From assembly GCA_947367415.1 (NCBI GenBank), contig CANBEE010000062.1:1-12308 (forward strand): DNA of 12,308 nucleotides. The letters are read 5' to 3'. The notes beneath the pieces were generated by a model. That model was not told where the DNA came from. It was given only the letters and a program-made list of their open reading frames with translations, and searched no databases. Positions 1-7,127 of the stretch are shown here, piece by piece (within the stretch, counting starts at the first letter, position 1; each line of letters opens with the position of its first letter). The translations under genes and the position numbers were made by a program. Source of the DNA: an uncultured Bacteroidales bacterium (GTDB taxonomy: Bacteria > Bacteroidota > Bacteroidia > Bacteroidales > Bacteroidaceae).

Positions 1-73
1 TGAAAATACTGTCACAACAGTTACAAACTGAAGTTTGAGCAATTATTGGGTGAGATTCACGTACGCAATCGCG

Positions 74-1372
74 TTAGCGCATGAGTTTAAAGGTCTTGCC
101 ACCTTGGCGCACCACGTAGATGCCTGCAGGCAAGTTCTCCGTAGAGGTAGCCACCAGCGTGCCGTGAAGGTTGTATACCTGCAGGGCGCCATCGTGCGGA
201 AGCGCTGTGGCAATTGAGGTATTCACATTCTGATAGTCGCCGTAGACGATACGCTGTGCCTTGACATATTCGCTCGACACCAGCACTCCGGTTGCGTTAT
301 AGGTAGGCATCCACTTCTCGCCCACCATCTCTACCAAGTTGCCGTCGGCATCGTAGGTATATGTAAACTTGCTGCCGGCATCCTGTACATCGTTGACATA
401 TTCTATGTACGAAAGTTCGTTGCCGTGCTCGTCGTAGTAACGTTCGATATAGTTGGTTCTACCCTCGTCATCGGAGAGCTTTCCGTCCTCATTCTTATCG
501 GTATAGGTGACGATGGTTTCTATGTAGCTACCGTTGGCATCGAGTTCCTTATAGGTATGCACCTCCCTGCGCACCTGTGCCACGTAGTCAATCACAGACT
601 CGAAATTCTTCGTACCCGGTTCGTACGTTACAGAGATTGTCGCCCTGTGTGTATTGCCCGTATACTGCTCTGCATACTTCATGCGGTTAGGGCCTATGAG
701 CATAGCGTTCACGTCTTGATAGAGCTGCCCGTCGGTGTTCTCCCACTCTATATTCTTATAGGTATTGGCACGCCCCCAAGTGGTGACGCCCGTAGTGGCA
801 TCGTGGTCCGAGGCCGACTGTATGGAGTAGCTCTCGGCCTTGCCCTCGGCGTTGTAGGTAATAGTGGTCTTCGTGTGAGGCACGATAGCAGCCACGTGAG
901 TAAAGTACGACTTGATGATGATGGAGGTGATATTGCCGTTAGCATCGCGCTCCACATCACGGAAGTTGCTACCGTCGGTCATCACCCAGTCCTGCTCCAC
1001 CTGGTCCCAGATGTACTTGGCATGCACCACGTTGAACTCCTTGGCTATGGGGTCATACCCATCGACAATCTTCTCCGAGGGTTGGTACTCGCCCCAGCCC
1101 TCAGTGTCGTGCTCGATGACAACGCTCGTCCGCCGTCCCTCGGCATCGTGCGTAAAGGTGCGGCGCTCGGTCAGCGCATCCTCGGTTTTGACCTGCTGAT
1201 ACAGGTTGCCGGCGGTATCGTAGGTCTTCTTGAGGGTGATCATCTTGATCCATCCGTCAGTACCATACTCATAGTACTCCTCAGAGCATGAGCGGATGAT
1301 AGGGTCAGTGGTCTGTGCCATCAGCACAGCCGTACATAGCAAGGCGGTTGCAAATAGAGTAAATCTTTTCAT
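74..1372 (-). CDS. Secreted YD-repeat-like protein with EF-hand-type loop and T9SS sorting tail
   Basis: I do not recognise a named family. The predicted 432-residue protein starts with a signal peptide (MKRF, hydrophobic core, cleavage near AQ at about residue 19). An upstream in-frame ATG at 1423 would put 17 polar residues before the signal peptide and lies upstream of the likely promoter, so I chose 1372. The body carries about eight irregular motifs of the form (Y/x)DxxGN(L/x), for example YDTAGNLY, RDANGNIT and YDADGNLV, resembling the YD/RHS repeat. There is no RHS core or toxin domain. Residues 292-303 read DKNEDGKLSDDE, a canonical EF-hand calcium loop. The last ~35 residues (VYNLHGTLV ... 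LPAGIYVVR ... KTFKLMR) match the T9SS type A sorting domain. The protein is therefore probably exported and held at the cell surface or released. It is divergent from the C10 protease gene. The role is unknown; adhesion or a structural surface function is a guess. Confidence 0.8.
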   Translation of the reverse strand: MKRFTLFATALLCTAVLMAQTTDPIIRSCSEEYYEYGTDGWIKMITLKKTYDTAGNLYQQVKTEDALTERRTFTHDAEGRRTSVVIEHDTEGWGEYQPSEKIVDGYDPIAKEFNVVHAKYIWDQVEQDWVMTDGSNFRDVERDANGNITSIIIKSYFTHVAAIVPHTKTTITYNAEGKAESYSIQSASDHDATTGVTTWGRANTYKNIEWENTDGQLYQDVNAMLIGPNRMKYAEQYTGNTHRATISVTYEPGTKNFESVIDYVAQVRREVHTYKELDANGSYIETIVTYTDKNEDGKLSDDEGRTNYIERYYDEHGNELSYIEYVNDVQDAGSKFTYTYDADGNLVEMVGEKWMPTYNATGVLVSSEYVKAQRIVYGDYQNVNTSIATALPHDGALQVYNLHGTLVATSTENLPAGIYVVRQGGKTFKLMR

Positions 1373-1400
1373 ATCGATATGTTCGTTTATAAATCGGGCG

Positions 1401-1408
1401 CAAAGTAA
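1401..1408 (-). promoter_or_regulatory. Possible Bacteroidetes -7 element for the YD-repeat gene
   Basis: The minus strand reads TTACTTTG, close to the Bacteroidetes -7 consensus TAnnTTTG but one base short in the spacer. It lies 28 bp upstream of the chosen ATG, so the leader would be short. I see no clear -33 TTTG. Weak call from motif and position only. Confidence 0.35.
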
Positions 1409-1450
1409 CAGATTTTTTCTCATATATAAAACTGATTGACAGTTTTTTTG

Positions 1451-1458
1451 TACCTTTG
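1451..1458 (+). promoter_or_regulatory. Bacteroidetes -7 promoter element for the C10 protease gene
   Basis: TACCTTTG is an exact match to TAnnTTTG, 28 bp upstream of the protease ATG at 1487. It follows a run of seven T. No -33 element is visible at the usual 19-21 base spacing. The region between promoter and start is AT-rich and has no Shine-Dalgarno sequence, as is common in this phylum. Confidence 0.6.
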
Positions 1459-1486
1459 CAACTGCTATTTTATATAAGTATTAGTT

Positions 1487-4015
1487 ATGGTAAAAAGATT
1501 ATTCCTTATCTGTGTAAATATTGCACTTCTGATGAGCAGCACCGATGCATGGGCACGTCGCCTCAGTGCCGATGAGGCACACGCCATTGCCGAGCGTTTC
1601 TACACATCGCAGCTGACCTCTGCCACGCGGCAGGGCACACAGCTCCACTACGTATCACCCACGACCACGCGCCAAGGCGGAGAGCAACAGCTCTATGCCT
1701 TCAATGCCTCAGGCGAACAGGGATTCGTAATCGTGGCCGCCGACGACCGCGCCCACGAGATACTGGGCTACTCACTGGAGGGAACGTTCTCCTATGACAA
1801 CATGCCCATACAGCTGCAGGCATTACTCGACGGATATAGCCAGCAGATACGGTCGCTCGACGAGCAGCACATCCTCACCGACGACAGCCACTACAGCGCC
1901 ACCCTGCAGAAGGGTCCCATAGGCAAGGGTGTAAAACCTCTGCTCGGCGGCATAGAGTGGAACCAGGACGCTCCGTTCAACCGCCTGTGTCCCAAGGACG
2001 AAGCCGGTAACCCCATGCCCGTAGGCTGCGTGGCTACGGCAGCGGCACAGATCATGAAGTTTCACCGCTACCCCGAGAAGGGTATCGGCAGCCGCAGCTA
2101 CTCCACCGAATCCATGGGCATAGCCCTCTCGGTAAACTTTGCCGAGGCCACCTACGACTGGGCCAACATGCTCGACAGCTACAACGGCACATACACCGAC
2201 AAGCAGGCCGAGGCCGTAGCCCAGCTGAGCTATCACGTGGGCGTGGCCTGCCGCATGGACTATGTGCCCTACGGGAGCGGCGCCACGGCCAAGGACATTG
2301 CCAACGCCCTGAAGCGCAACTTCGGCTACGATGACGACATGGAATATATCGACCGCACCTACTTCAACGAGGCCGACTGGGAAGCCCTGCTACGCGCCGA
2401 GCTCGACGAGGGACGCCCCATACTGCACTTCGGCGAGGGCGTAGAGGGTGGACATGCCTTCGTGTGCGACGGCTACGATGCCTTCGGCATGTTTCACTAC
2501 AACTGGGGCTGGGGCGGCATGAGCGACGGCTACTACCAATCGGCAGCACTCAACCCCGAGGTGCTGGGCATAGGTAGCGGCATGGGAGGATACAACTACC
2601 TGCAATCGGCCCTCACACAGATACAGCCACCTACCGACAACTCCACCCACGTGGCCCACCTGCACCTCAACAAGGCCATCATCCCTGGAGCAGCCATCGT
2701 GATGAGCGGCGTGGAGACCAAGGTGACGGCATCGTTCTACAACTGCGGACTGCGCAGCTTCACAGGCGAGGTGTCGGCCGCGCTCTACAACACCAGCGAC
2801 TCGCTCTGCGCCATCCTATCGACCAAGCAGCTCAAGAGCCTCACCGAACTCACAGGAGGCACCCAAGGCGCCACCTTCAAGTTTACCATACCGACAGACC
2901 TTGCCGATGGCAGCTATCGCCTCTACCTCATACATAAGGAGGAGGGCACTACGGAATATATCAAGATGAACGCGCCCGTCAACATGCCCAACTACCTCTC
3001 CGTGAAGATCAGTCCCAAGGGTACCACATTCACCGAGCCCGCCCACTCATCGAAGCTGTCGCTCACAGCCAAGCCCACGGTGCTCACGCCGCTATACAAC
3101 GGGCGCAAGGCATCGTTCAGCCTCACCGTGAAGAACGAGGGCGAGGAGTTCTACTCCTACCTCGGCATCTTGATGCAGAAGCAGACCAGCGATGAAAACC
3201 TGGTACGCCAATACGTAGGAGTCATCCTCACCCGCATACCCAAAGGAGCCACACGCACCTTCACCTACAGCACCGACAACATTGAAGTAGAGGCAGGCAA
3301 GTACGACATCGTGGCCGTGTGTGACTCTACCAACTCCAATGCCAGCTACCTCACACCCATAGGCCCCGACGAACTCATGGTGACCGAGACTACGGTCAAT
3401 GCCAAGCCCATCTTTCCAGGCATGTTCCAACTCAACGGAGCAGTCACTGTCACCGCACAGGACGGCAGCGACGTTATCCACCCCAACGACCTCTTCACCG
3501 TCACCGCCCCCATCACCAACAAGGGCGACTATGATGACGGCGAGTTTGCAGCAGTCTTCTTCAACCGCGCCGAGCAGATGGTGGGCAACTCGGCCGTCAG
3601 CGCACTCTCCTTAGGCCGCAACGAGACGAAAGAGCTGAAGATCACCCACCGCCTCAATGCGCCCATAGGGCAGTATGCAGTCATCATTGCATCTGTCACA
3701 GGTGAGCAGGCTACAGAGTTGAAACCCTATGAGCACAACGCCATGAGCTTCTGGCTGCGAACCCCCAGCAACATCAGTAGCCTCAATGACGATGGTATCA
3801 TGGTTGCGACGCAAGGCAACGGGCTCTACGTCACATCTACCATACCTATTAATATAATAAAGGTATCAGACACCCACGGCCACACCATCAGCACCATGGC
3901 GCCACAGGCCATGCAGGGCACCATCGACACCGCCACATGGCCCGAGGGAGCCTACATCGTGAGCGTCACCACGGAAGAGGGCACAGCTACCCGCAAGGTA
4001 TGGATAAGGAGATAA
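1487..4015 (+). CDS. Secreted C10-family cysteine protease (streptopain/interpain-like) with T9SS tail
   Basis: The predicted 842-residue product is an exported endopeptidase of MEROPS family C10. Residues 1-23 are a signal peptide. About 24-145 form the inhibitory propeptide of the Spi/streptopain type (LSADEAHAIAERFY, GFVIVAADDRAHEILGYS). The catalytic domain spans roughly 146-375: Cys181 in PVGCVATAAAQIMK, His323 in GGHAFVCDGYD, and the Asn339-Trp340-Gly-Trp342 motif in FHYNWGWGG. All expected active-site residues are present, so it should be active after propeptide removal. Residues about 390-755 look like several beta-sandwich (CARDB/Ig-like) domains rich in NKG/NEG turns. Residues about 761-842 form a T9SS sorting domain ending in RKVWIRR. 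This architecture is known from Prevotella and Porphyromonas proteases, where such enzymes degrade host or dietary protein. It is transcribed away from the YD-repeat gene and stands alone, with 85 bp before ddh. Confidence 0.93.
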   Translation: MVKRLFLICVNIALLMSSTDAWARRLSADEAHAIAERFYTSQLTSATRQGTQLHYVSPTTTRQGGEQQLYAFNASGEQGFVIVAADDRAHEILGYSLEGTFSYDNMPIQLQALLDGYSQQIRSLDEQHILTDDSHYSATLQKGPIGKGVKPLLGGIEWNQDAPFNRLCPKDEAGNPMPVGCVATAAAQIMKFHRYPEKGIGSRSYSTESMGIALSVNFAEATYDWANMLDSYNGTYTDKQAEAVAQLSYHVGVACRMDYVPYGSGATAKDIANALKRNFGYDDDMEYIDRTYFNEADWEALLRAELDEGRPILHFGEGVEGGHAFVCDGYDAFGMFHYNWGWGGMSDGYYQSAALNPEVLGIGSGMGGYNYLQSALTQIQPPTDNSTHVAHLHLNKAIIPGAAIVMSGVETKVTASFYNCGLRSFTGEVSAALYNTSDSLCAILSTKQLKSLTELTGGTQGATFKFTIPTDLADGSYRLYLIHKEEGTTEYIKMNAPVNMPNYLSVKISPKGTTFTEPAHSSKLSLTAKPTVLTPLYNGRKASFSLTVKNEGEEFYSYLGILMQKQTSDENLVRQYVGVILTRIPKGATRTFTYSTDNIEVEAGKYDIVAVCDSTNSNASYLTPIGPDELMVTETTVNAKPIFPGMFQLNGAVTVTAQDGSDVIHPNDLFTVTAPITNKGDYDDGEFAAVFFNRAEQMVGNSAVSALSLGRNETKELKITHRLNAPIGQYAVIIASVTGEQATELKPYEHNAMSFWLRTPSNISSLNDDGIMVATQGNGLYVTSTIPINIIKVSDTHGHTISTMAPQAMQGTIDTATWPEGAYIVSVTTEEGTATRKVWIRR

Positions 4016-4034
4016 CATTTTATCGCAAGCCAAC

Positions 4035-4064
4035 GTTGTATCCAAAAATTTTGCATTAATTTTG
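4035..4064 (+). promoter_or_regulatory. Bacteroidetes promoter for the ddh-transporter operon
   Basis: A -7 element TAATTTTG (4057-4064) exactly matches TAnnTTTG. A GTTG at 4035-4038, 18 bases upstream, could be the -33 element. The ddh ATG at 4101 follows after 36 bp. It suggests ddh has its own promoter rather than relying on read-through from the protease gene. Confidence 0.6.
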
Positions 4065-4100
4065 CACCCATCATAGGATAACTTATCAATAGAGATTAAG

Positions 4101-5000
4101 ATGAAAAAGATTAGAGTAGCCATCGTAGGATATGGCAATATAGGCAAGTTTGCCCTGCAAGCACTGGAAGCAGCACCCGATATGGAACTGGTAGGCGTAG
4201 TGCGCCGCAATGGTGATGCCGACCGCCCAGCAGAGCTGGCTCCCTACCCCGTAGTGAAGCACATCAGCGAACTCAGCGATGTGGATGTAGCCATCCTGGC
4301 CACTCCCACACGCAGCGTAGAGCAGTATGCGCTCGAGTGCCTCGCCCTAGGTATCAACACCGTCGACAGCTTCGACATCCACAGCAAGATTGTAGACCTG
4401 CGCCGCTCGCTCGATGCAGCAGCCAAGGAGCACGGCACCGTAGCCATCATTTCGGCAGGTTGGGATCCGGGTAGCGACTCTATCGTGCGCTCACTCATGC
4501 AGAGCCTTGCCCCCAAGGGCATCAGCTACACCAACTTCGGTCCTGGCATGAGCATGGGTCACACCGTAGCCGTAAAGGCCATCGAGGGAGTACAGAACGC
4601 CCTCTCCATGACCATCCCCGTAGGCACCGGCATCCATCGCCGCATGGTATACATCGAACTCAAGGAGGGCTACAACCTCGACGAGGTGGCTGCTGCCATC
4701 AAGGCCGACCCCTACTTCGTGAACGATGAGACCCACGTGATACAGGTACCCTGCGTCGACGACCTCAAGGATATGGGCCACGGCGTCAACCTCACACGCA
4801 AGGGCGTATCGGGCACGACCCAGAACCAGCTCTTCGAGTTCAACATGCGCATCAACAATCCCGCCCTTACCAGCCAAGTGCTGGTCAATGTAGCCCGAGC
4901 CACCATGCGTCAGCAGCCCGGCGCCTACACGATGATAGAGATTCCCGTCATCGACATGCTCTATGGCGACCGCGAGGAGTTGATAGCACACCTTGTATAA
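4101..5000 (+). CDS. ddh: meso-Diaminopimelate D-dehydrogenase
   Basis: This NADPH-dependent enzyme (EC 1.4.1.16) interconverts L-2-amino-6-oxopimelate (tetrahydrodipicolinate) plus ammonia and meso-diaminopimelate. That gives a one-step route to the lysine and peptidoglycan precursor. The 299-residue length is usual for the family. A Rossmann nucleotide-binding start is seen at residues 4-20 with the GYGNIG motif at 10-15. Family motifs follow: ILATPTRSVEQY (65-76), SAGWDPGSDSIVR (118-130), FGPGMSMGHTVAVKAIEGV (146-164) and GTGIHRRMVYIE (176-187). There is no signal peptide, so it is cytoplasmic. It has its own likely promoter. Its stop codon overlaps the next ATG by one base (TAATG), so the downstream transporter is probably translationally coupled to it. 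Nothing looks truncated. Confidence 0.95.
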   Translation: MKKIRVAIVGYGNIGKFALQALEAAPDMELVGVVRRNGDADRPAELAPYPVVKHISELSDVDVAILATPTRSVEQYALECLALGINTVDSFDIHSKIVDLRRSLDAAAKEHGTVAIISAGWDPGSDSIVRSLMQSLAPKGISYTNFGPGMSMGHTVAVKAIEGVQNALSMTIPVGTGIHRRMVYIELKEGYNLDEVAAAIKADPYFVNDETHVIQVPCVDDLKDMGHGVNLTRKGVSGTTQNQLFEFNMRINNPALTSQVLVNVARATMRQQPGAYTMIEIPVIDMLYGDREELIAHLV

Positions 5001-5947
5001 TGCTTCTCCGCTTCTACAAGAACTGGGCACTCCCTATCTCCATGGTACTGGGCGCCCTCTCCTACCTCATCTATGCAGCCCTCCCCCTGCCCGCAGGCAC
5101 AGGCGCTGTGGTGAGCCGTGGCATCAGCATCCTGCAGCCTGCGCTCATCTTCGGCATGCTGTTCCTTACCTTCTGCAAGCTACGCCCTACCGAGCTCAAG
5201 CCCTGCCGATGGCATGCCTGGCTGCTGCTGATACAGGTGGGCATGTTTGCCTTGATGGCAGCCCTGCTCATTGCCTTCCCTCACCTGCCAGGCCGACTAC
5301 TTGTAGAGAGTGCGATGATATGCTTCATCTGCCCCACGGCATGCGCAGCAGCTGTCGTATGTGCCAAGCTCGGTGGCAGTGCCGCTCATCTGACGAGCTA
5401 CATACTGCTTATCAATATCGCCGCAGCATTGTTTATCCCGCTCATCGTGCCGCTGGTCAATCCGCACGAAGGGCAGACCTTCCTCGCCACCTTCCTCCTG
5501 GTGCTGCGCCACGTATTCCCCACACTCATCTGTCCACTATTGCTGGCATGGCTTATCCGATACACCATGCCGCGCCTGGCCCGACGGCTACAGAACACCG
5601 GTGATGCCGCCTTCTACCTATGGACCGTAGCACTCACCATGGCCATCGCCGTCACCACACGCTCTATCGTCCACAGCAACGTACCCGTAGCCACGCTCCT
5701 CGGCATAGCCCTCGTCACGCTCGTCTGCTGCTGGGCGCAGTTCACCGTAGGGCGCAGGATAGGGCGCTCTTCGGGCGACCACATTGCTGCTGGACAAGCC
5801 ATCGGGCAGAAGAACACTGTCTTTGCCATCTGGATGGCCTACACCTTCCTCACGCCCGTCACAGCTATTGCCGGCGGATGCTACAGCGTATGGCACAACG
5901 TATTCAACTCATACCAGCTGTACAAGAAACGAAAAGAAAAAACTTGA
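5000..5947 (+). CDS. Integral membrane transporter, bile acid:Na+ symporter (BASS)-like family
   Basis: The 315-residue protein is almost wholly hydrophobic, with about ten membrane segments (roughly 9-31, 43-60, 71-93, 102-122, 130-153, 161-188, 204-224, 229-250, 268-290, 291-308) and a basic tail (KKRKEKT). The C-terminal stretch GQKNTVFAIWMAY followed by PVTAIAGGCYSVWHNVFNSYQ resembles the corresponding conserved region of BASS-type transporters, and CPTACAAAVV near 111-120 suits the unwound-helix core. The family moves organic anions and small metabolites with sodium. The substrate cannot be read from the sequence. The one-base overlap with ddh suggests a link to diaminopimelate or lysine metabolism, which is inference only. 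The next gene converges on it with 4 bp between stop codons. Confidence 0.75.
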   Translation: MLLRFYKNWALPISMVLGALSYLIYAALPLPAGTGAVVSRGISILQPALIFGMLFLTFCKLRPTELKPCRWHAWLLLIQVGMFALMAALLIAFPHLPGRLLVESAMICFICPTACAAAVVCAKLGGSAAHLTSYILLINIAAALFIPLIVPLVNPHEGQTFLATFLLVLRHVFPTLICPLLLAWLIRYTMPRLARRLQNTGDAAFYLWTVALTMAIAVTTRSIVHSNVPVATLLGIALVTLVCCWAQFTVGRRIGRSSGDHIAAGQAIGQKNTVFAIWMAYTFLTPVTAIAGGCYSVWHNVFNSYQLYKKRKEKT

Positions 5948-5951
5948 TTCC

Positions 5952-6569
5952 TTATCGAACATTGAAGGACAGCACCTTCTCACCCTCAAGGAACCCTTCG
6001 ACGTGCTGTCCAATCTGCAATGGACCTACGCCCACAGGAGTACCTGTAAAAAGGAGATCCCCAGTCTTGAGCATAAAGAACTGACTTACGTAACTAACCA
6101 ACTGATCTACGCCAAAAAGCATATCTGCCGTGTGTCCCTGCTGTACGGTATTGCCATCAACATCGAGGCAGAAACGGATGTTCTGCATATGAGCAAAGCG
6201 CTCAACAGGGACAAAATCGCCCAACACAGCAGAGCCATCGAATCCCTTGCAGAGTTCCCAAGGAAGACCCTCACGTCGGAAACGCTCTTGCATATCACGG
6301 GCTGTGATGTCAACACCTACTGTAACTGCATCGTAGTAGCGATGAGCAAAGCGCGGAGCGATATTCTTGCCTAGCTTATTGATGCGCACCACCAGTTCGG
6401 CCTCATAGTCGAAACGCTCAGCAAAATCAGGGATAAAAAAAGGTTTGCCTCCCTTGAGAATTGCCGAGTCAGGCTTCATAAATATCACAGGAGCCTCGGG
6501 AAGCGTAGCTGCTCCATTCAACTCTCTATGGTGTTCGGCATAGTTCATGCCTACGCAAATAATCTTCAT
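5952..6569 (-). CDS. FAA-hydrolase-family protein (acylpyruvase/YcgM-like)
   Basis: The 205-residue protein has the compact single-domain size of the FAHD1/YcgM branch of the fumarylacetoacetate hydrolase family. These are cytoplasmic, Mg2+-dependent enzymes that cleave or decarboxylate acylpyruvates, oxaloacetate or related 2-oxo acids. Visible features are the N-terminal IICVGMNYAEHHREL, metal ligands Glu56 and Glu58 in FDYEAELVVRI with Asp87 in VGVDITARD, Lys108/Asp111 in CKGFDGSAVLGDFV, and LLFTGTPVGVGPLQIG (172-187). The metal-binding acids all seem present, so it should be active. The exact substrate cannot be assigned. It is divergent from the SUI1 gene and convergent with the transporter, so it is probably a single-gene unit. 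Confidence 0.88.
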   Translation of the reverse strand: MKIICVGMNYAEHHRELNGAATLPEAPVIFMKPDSAILKGGKPFFIPDFAERFDYEAELVVRINKLGKNIAPRFAHRYYDAVTVGVDITARDMQERFRREGLPWELCKGFDGSAVLGDFVPVERFAHMQNIRFCLDVDGNTVQQGHTADMLFGVDQLVSYVSQFFMLKTGDLLFTGTPVGVGPLQIGQHVEGFLEGEKVLSFNVR

Positions 6570-6621
6570 GCTCGTATGTATGATTGATGTATGTTTCGAA
6601 TAGTTTCTTTACTTTGCAGTA

Positions 6622-6629
6622 CAAAAGTA
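6622..6629 (-). promoter_or_regulatory. Bacteroidetes -7 element for the FAA-hydrolase gene
   Basis: The minus strand reads TACTTTTG, an exact TAnnTTTG match, 52 bp upstream of the ATG at 6569. No clear -33 element is seen. An overlapping region on the plus strand (TTACTTTG, 6609-6616) could be a weak alternative promoter for the SUI1 gene. Confidence 0.5.
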
Positions 6630-6672
6630 ACATTTTTTCTTGACAGATGATACATGCAGCGAAAAACTTCAC

Positions 6673-6680
6673 TATATTTG
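6673..6680 (+). promoter_or_regulatory. Bacteroidetes -7 element for the SUI1/YciH gene
   Basis: TATATTTG matches TAnnTTTG exactly and lies 32 bp upstream of the ATG at 6713. It also argues against the longer reading frame from 6647, which would start upstream of this promoter. Confidence 0.55.
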
Positions 6681-6712
6681 CTCTTGCAATTCACTATTTA
6701 CAGATTTCAATC

Positions 6713-7054
6713 ATGGCAAAAGATAACGATTGGAAGAGCCGCCTACAGGTGGTCTATTCCACCAACCCCGATTATAACTACATAACGGACGAAGAACCTG
6801 AAGAGGAGACACTCCCCAAGCAGCAACAGAAATTGCGTGTGCAGATGGAGAAGAACCATCGTGGCGGTAAGACAGTGACTATCGTCCGTGGTTTTATTGG
6901 TACCGACGATGATTTGAAAGCATTGGCAAAGTTGCTAAAGACTCGCTGCGGCGTAGGTGGCTCGGCCAAAGACGGAGAAATAATCATTCAAGGTGACTTT
7001 AAGCCAAAAGTGGTGGAGCTACTAATCAAGGAAGGATATACGAATACAAAGTAA
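6713..7054 (+). CDS. SUI1/YciH-family translation initiation factor
   Basis: The 113-residue protein (MAKDNDWKSRLQVVYST...) belongs to the SUI1/eIF1 family, whose bacterial members (YciH) act on the small ribosomal subunit during initiation. An acidic N-terminal part (residues 22-35, rich in E/D) is followed by the SUI1 fold from about residue 38: KLRVQMEKNHRGGKTVTIVRGF, then the diagnostic CGVGGSAKDGEIIIQGD near 80-96 and a final helix. The start at 6713 is preferred over an in-frame ATG at 6647. The extra 22 residues are not family-like, and a good -7 promoter motif sits between the two starts. It appears monocistronic: divergent from the FAA-hydrolase gene and followed by a hairpin. Confidence 0.9.
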   Translation: MAKDNDWKSRLQVVYSTNPDYNYITDEEPEEETLPKQQQKLRVQMEKNHRGGKTVTIVRGFIGTDDDLKALAKLLKTRCGVGGSAKDGEIIIQGDFKPKVVELLIKEGYTNTK

Positions 7055-7055
7055 T

Positions 7056-7082
7056 CCCCTTCAGCTAAGGATGCTGAAAGGG
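7056..7082. terminator. Hairpin between convergent SUI1 and pectate-lyase genes
   Basis: CCCCTTCAGC (7056-7065) pairs with GCTGAAAGGG (7073-7082) around a 7-base loop, giving 9 of 10 pairs with one C-A mismatch. It begins one base after the SUI1 stop codon. Neither strand has a T-run after the stem, so it is not a classical intrinsic terminator. It may end or protect the SUI1 transcript or serve both converging genes. Confidence 0.5.
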
Positions 7083-7127
7083 ACACATTAAACGTCCGTA
7101 TCAGAAAGACTGAGAAGGAGGATCAGA

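Noticed and set aside
425..1291. Long plus-strand open frame (288 codons) antisense to the YD-repeat gene, rich in Val/Leu/Ile
   Set aside because: It mirrors the minus-strand gene, has no family motifs or promoter, and its hydrophobicity is explained by the complement of Asp/Glu/Asn/Tyr-rich codons. The minus-strand frame has a signal peptide and T9SS tail.
4005..4026. Small stem GATAA/TTATC after the protease stop codon as a terminator
   Set aside because: Only five AT-rich pairs and no T-run after it; too weak to call.
4491..5030. Minus-strand open frame of 179 codons over ddh
   Set aside because: It is a shadow of ddh, which is a complete family match. The translation has low-complexity composition and no recognisable domain.
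5620..6084. Arg/His-rich plus-strand frames over the transporter and FAA-hydrolase ends
   Set aside because: They are out-of-frame readings across two convergent real genes, with no ribosome binding site and no family similarity.
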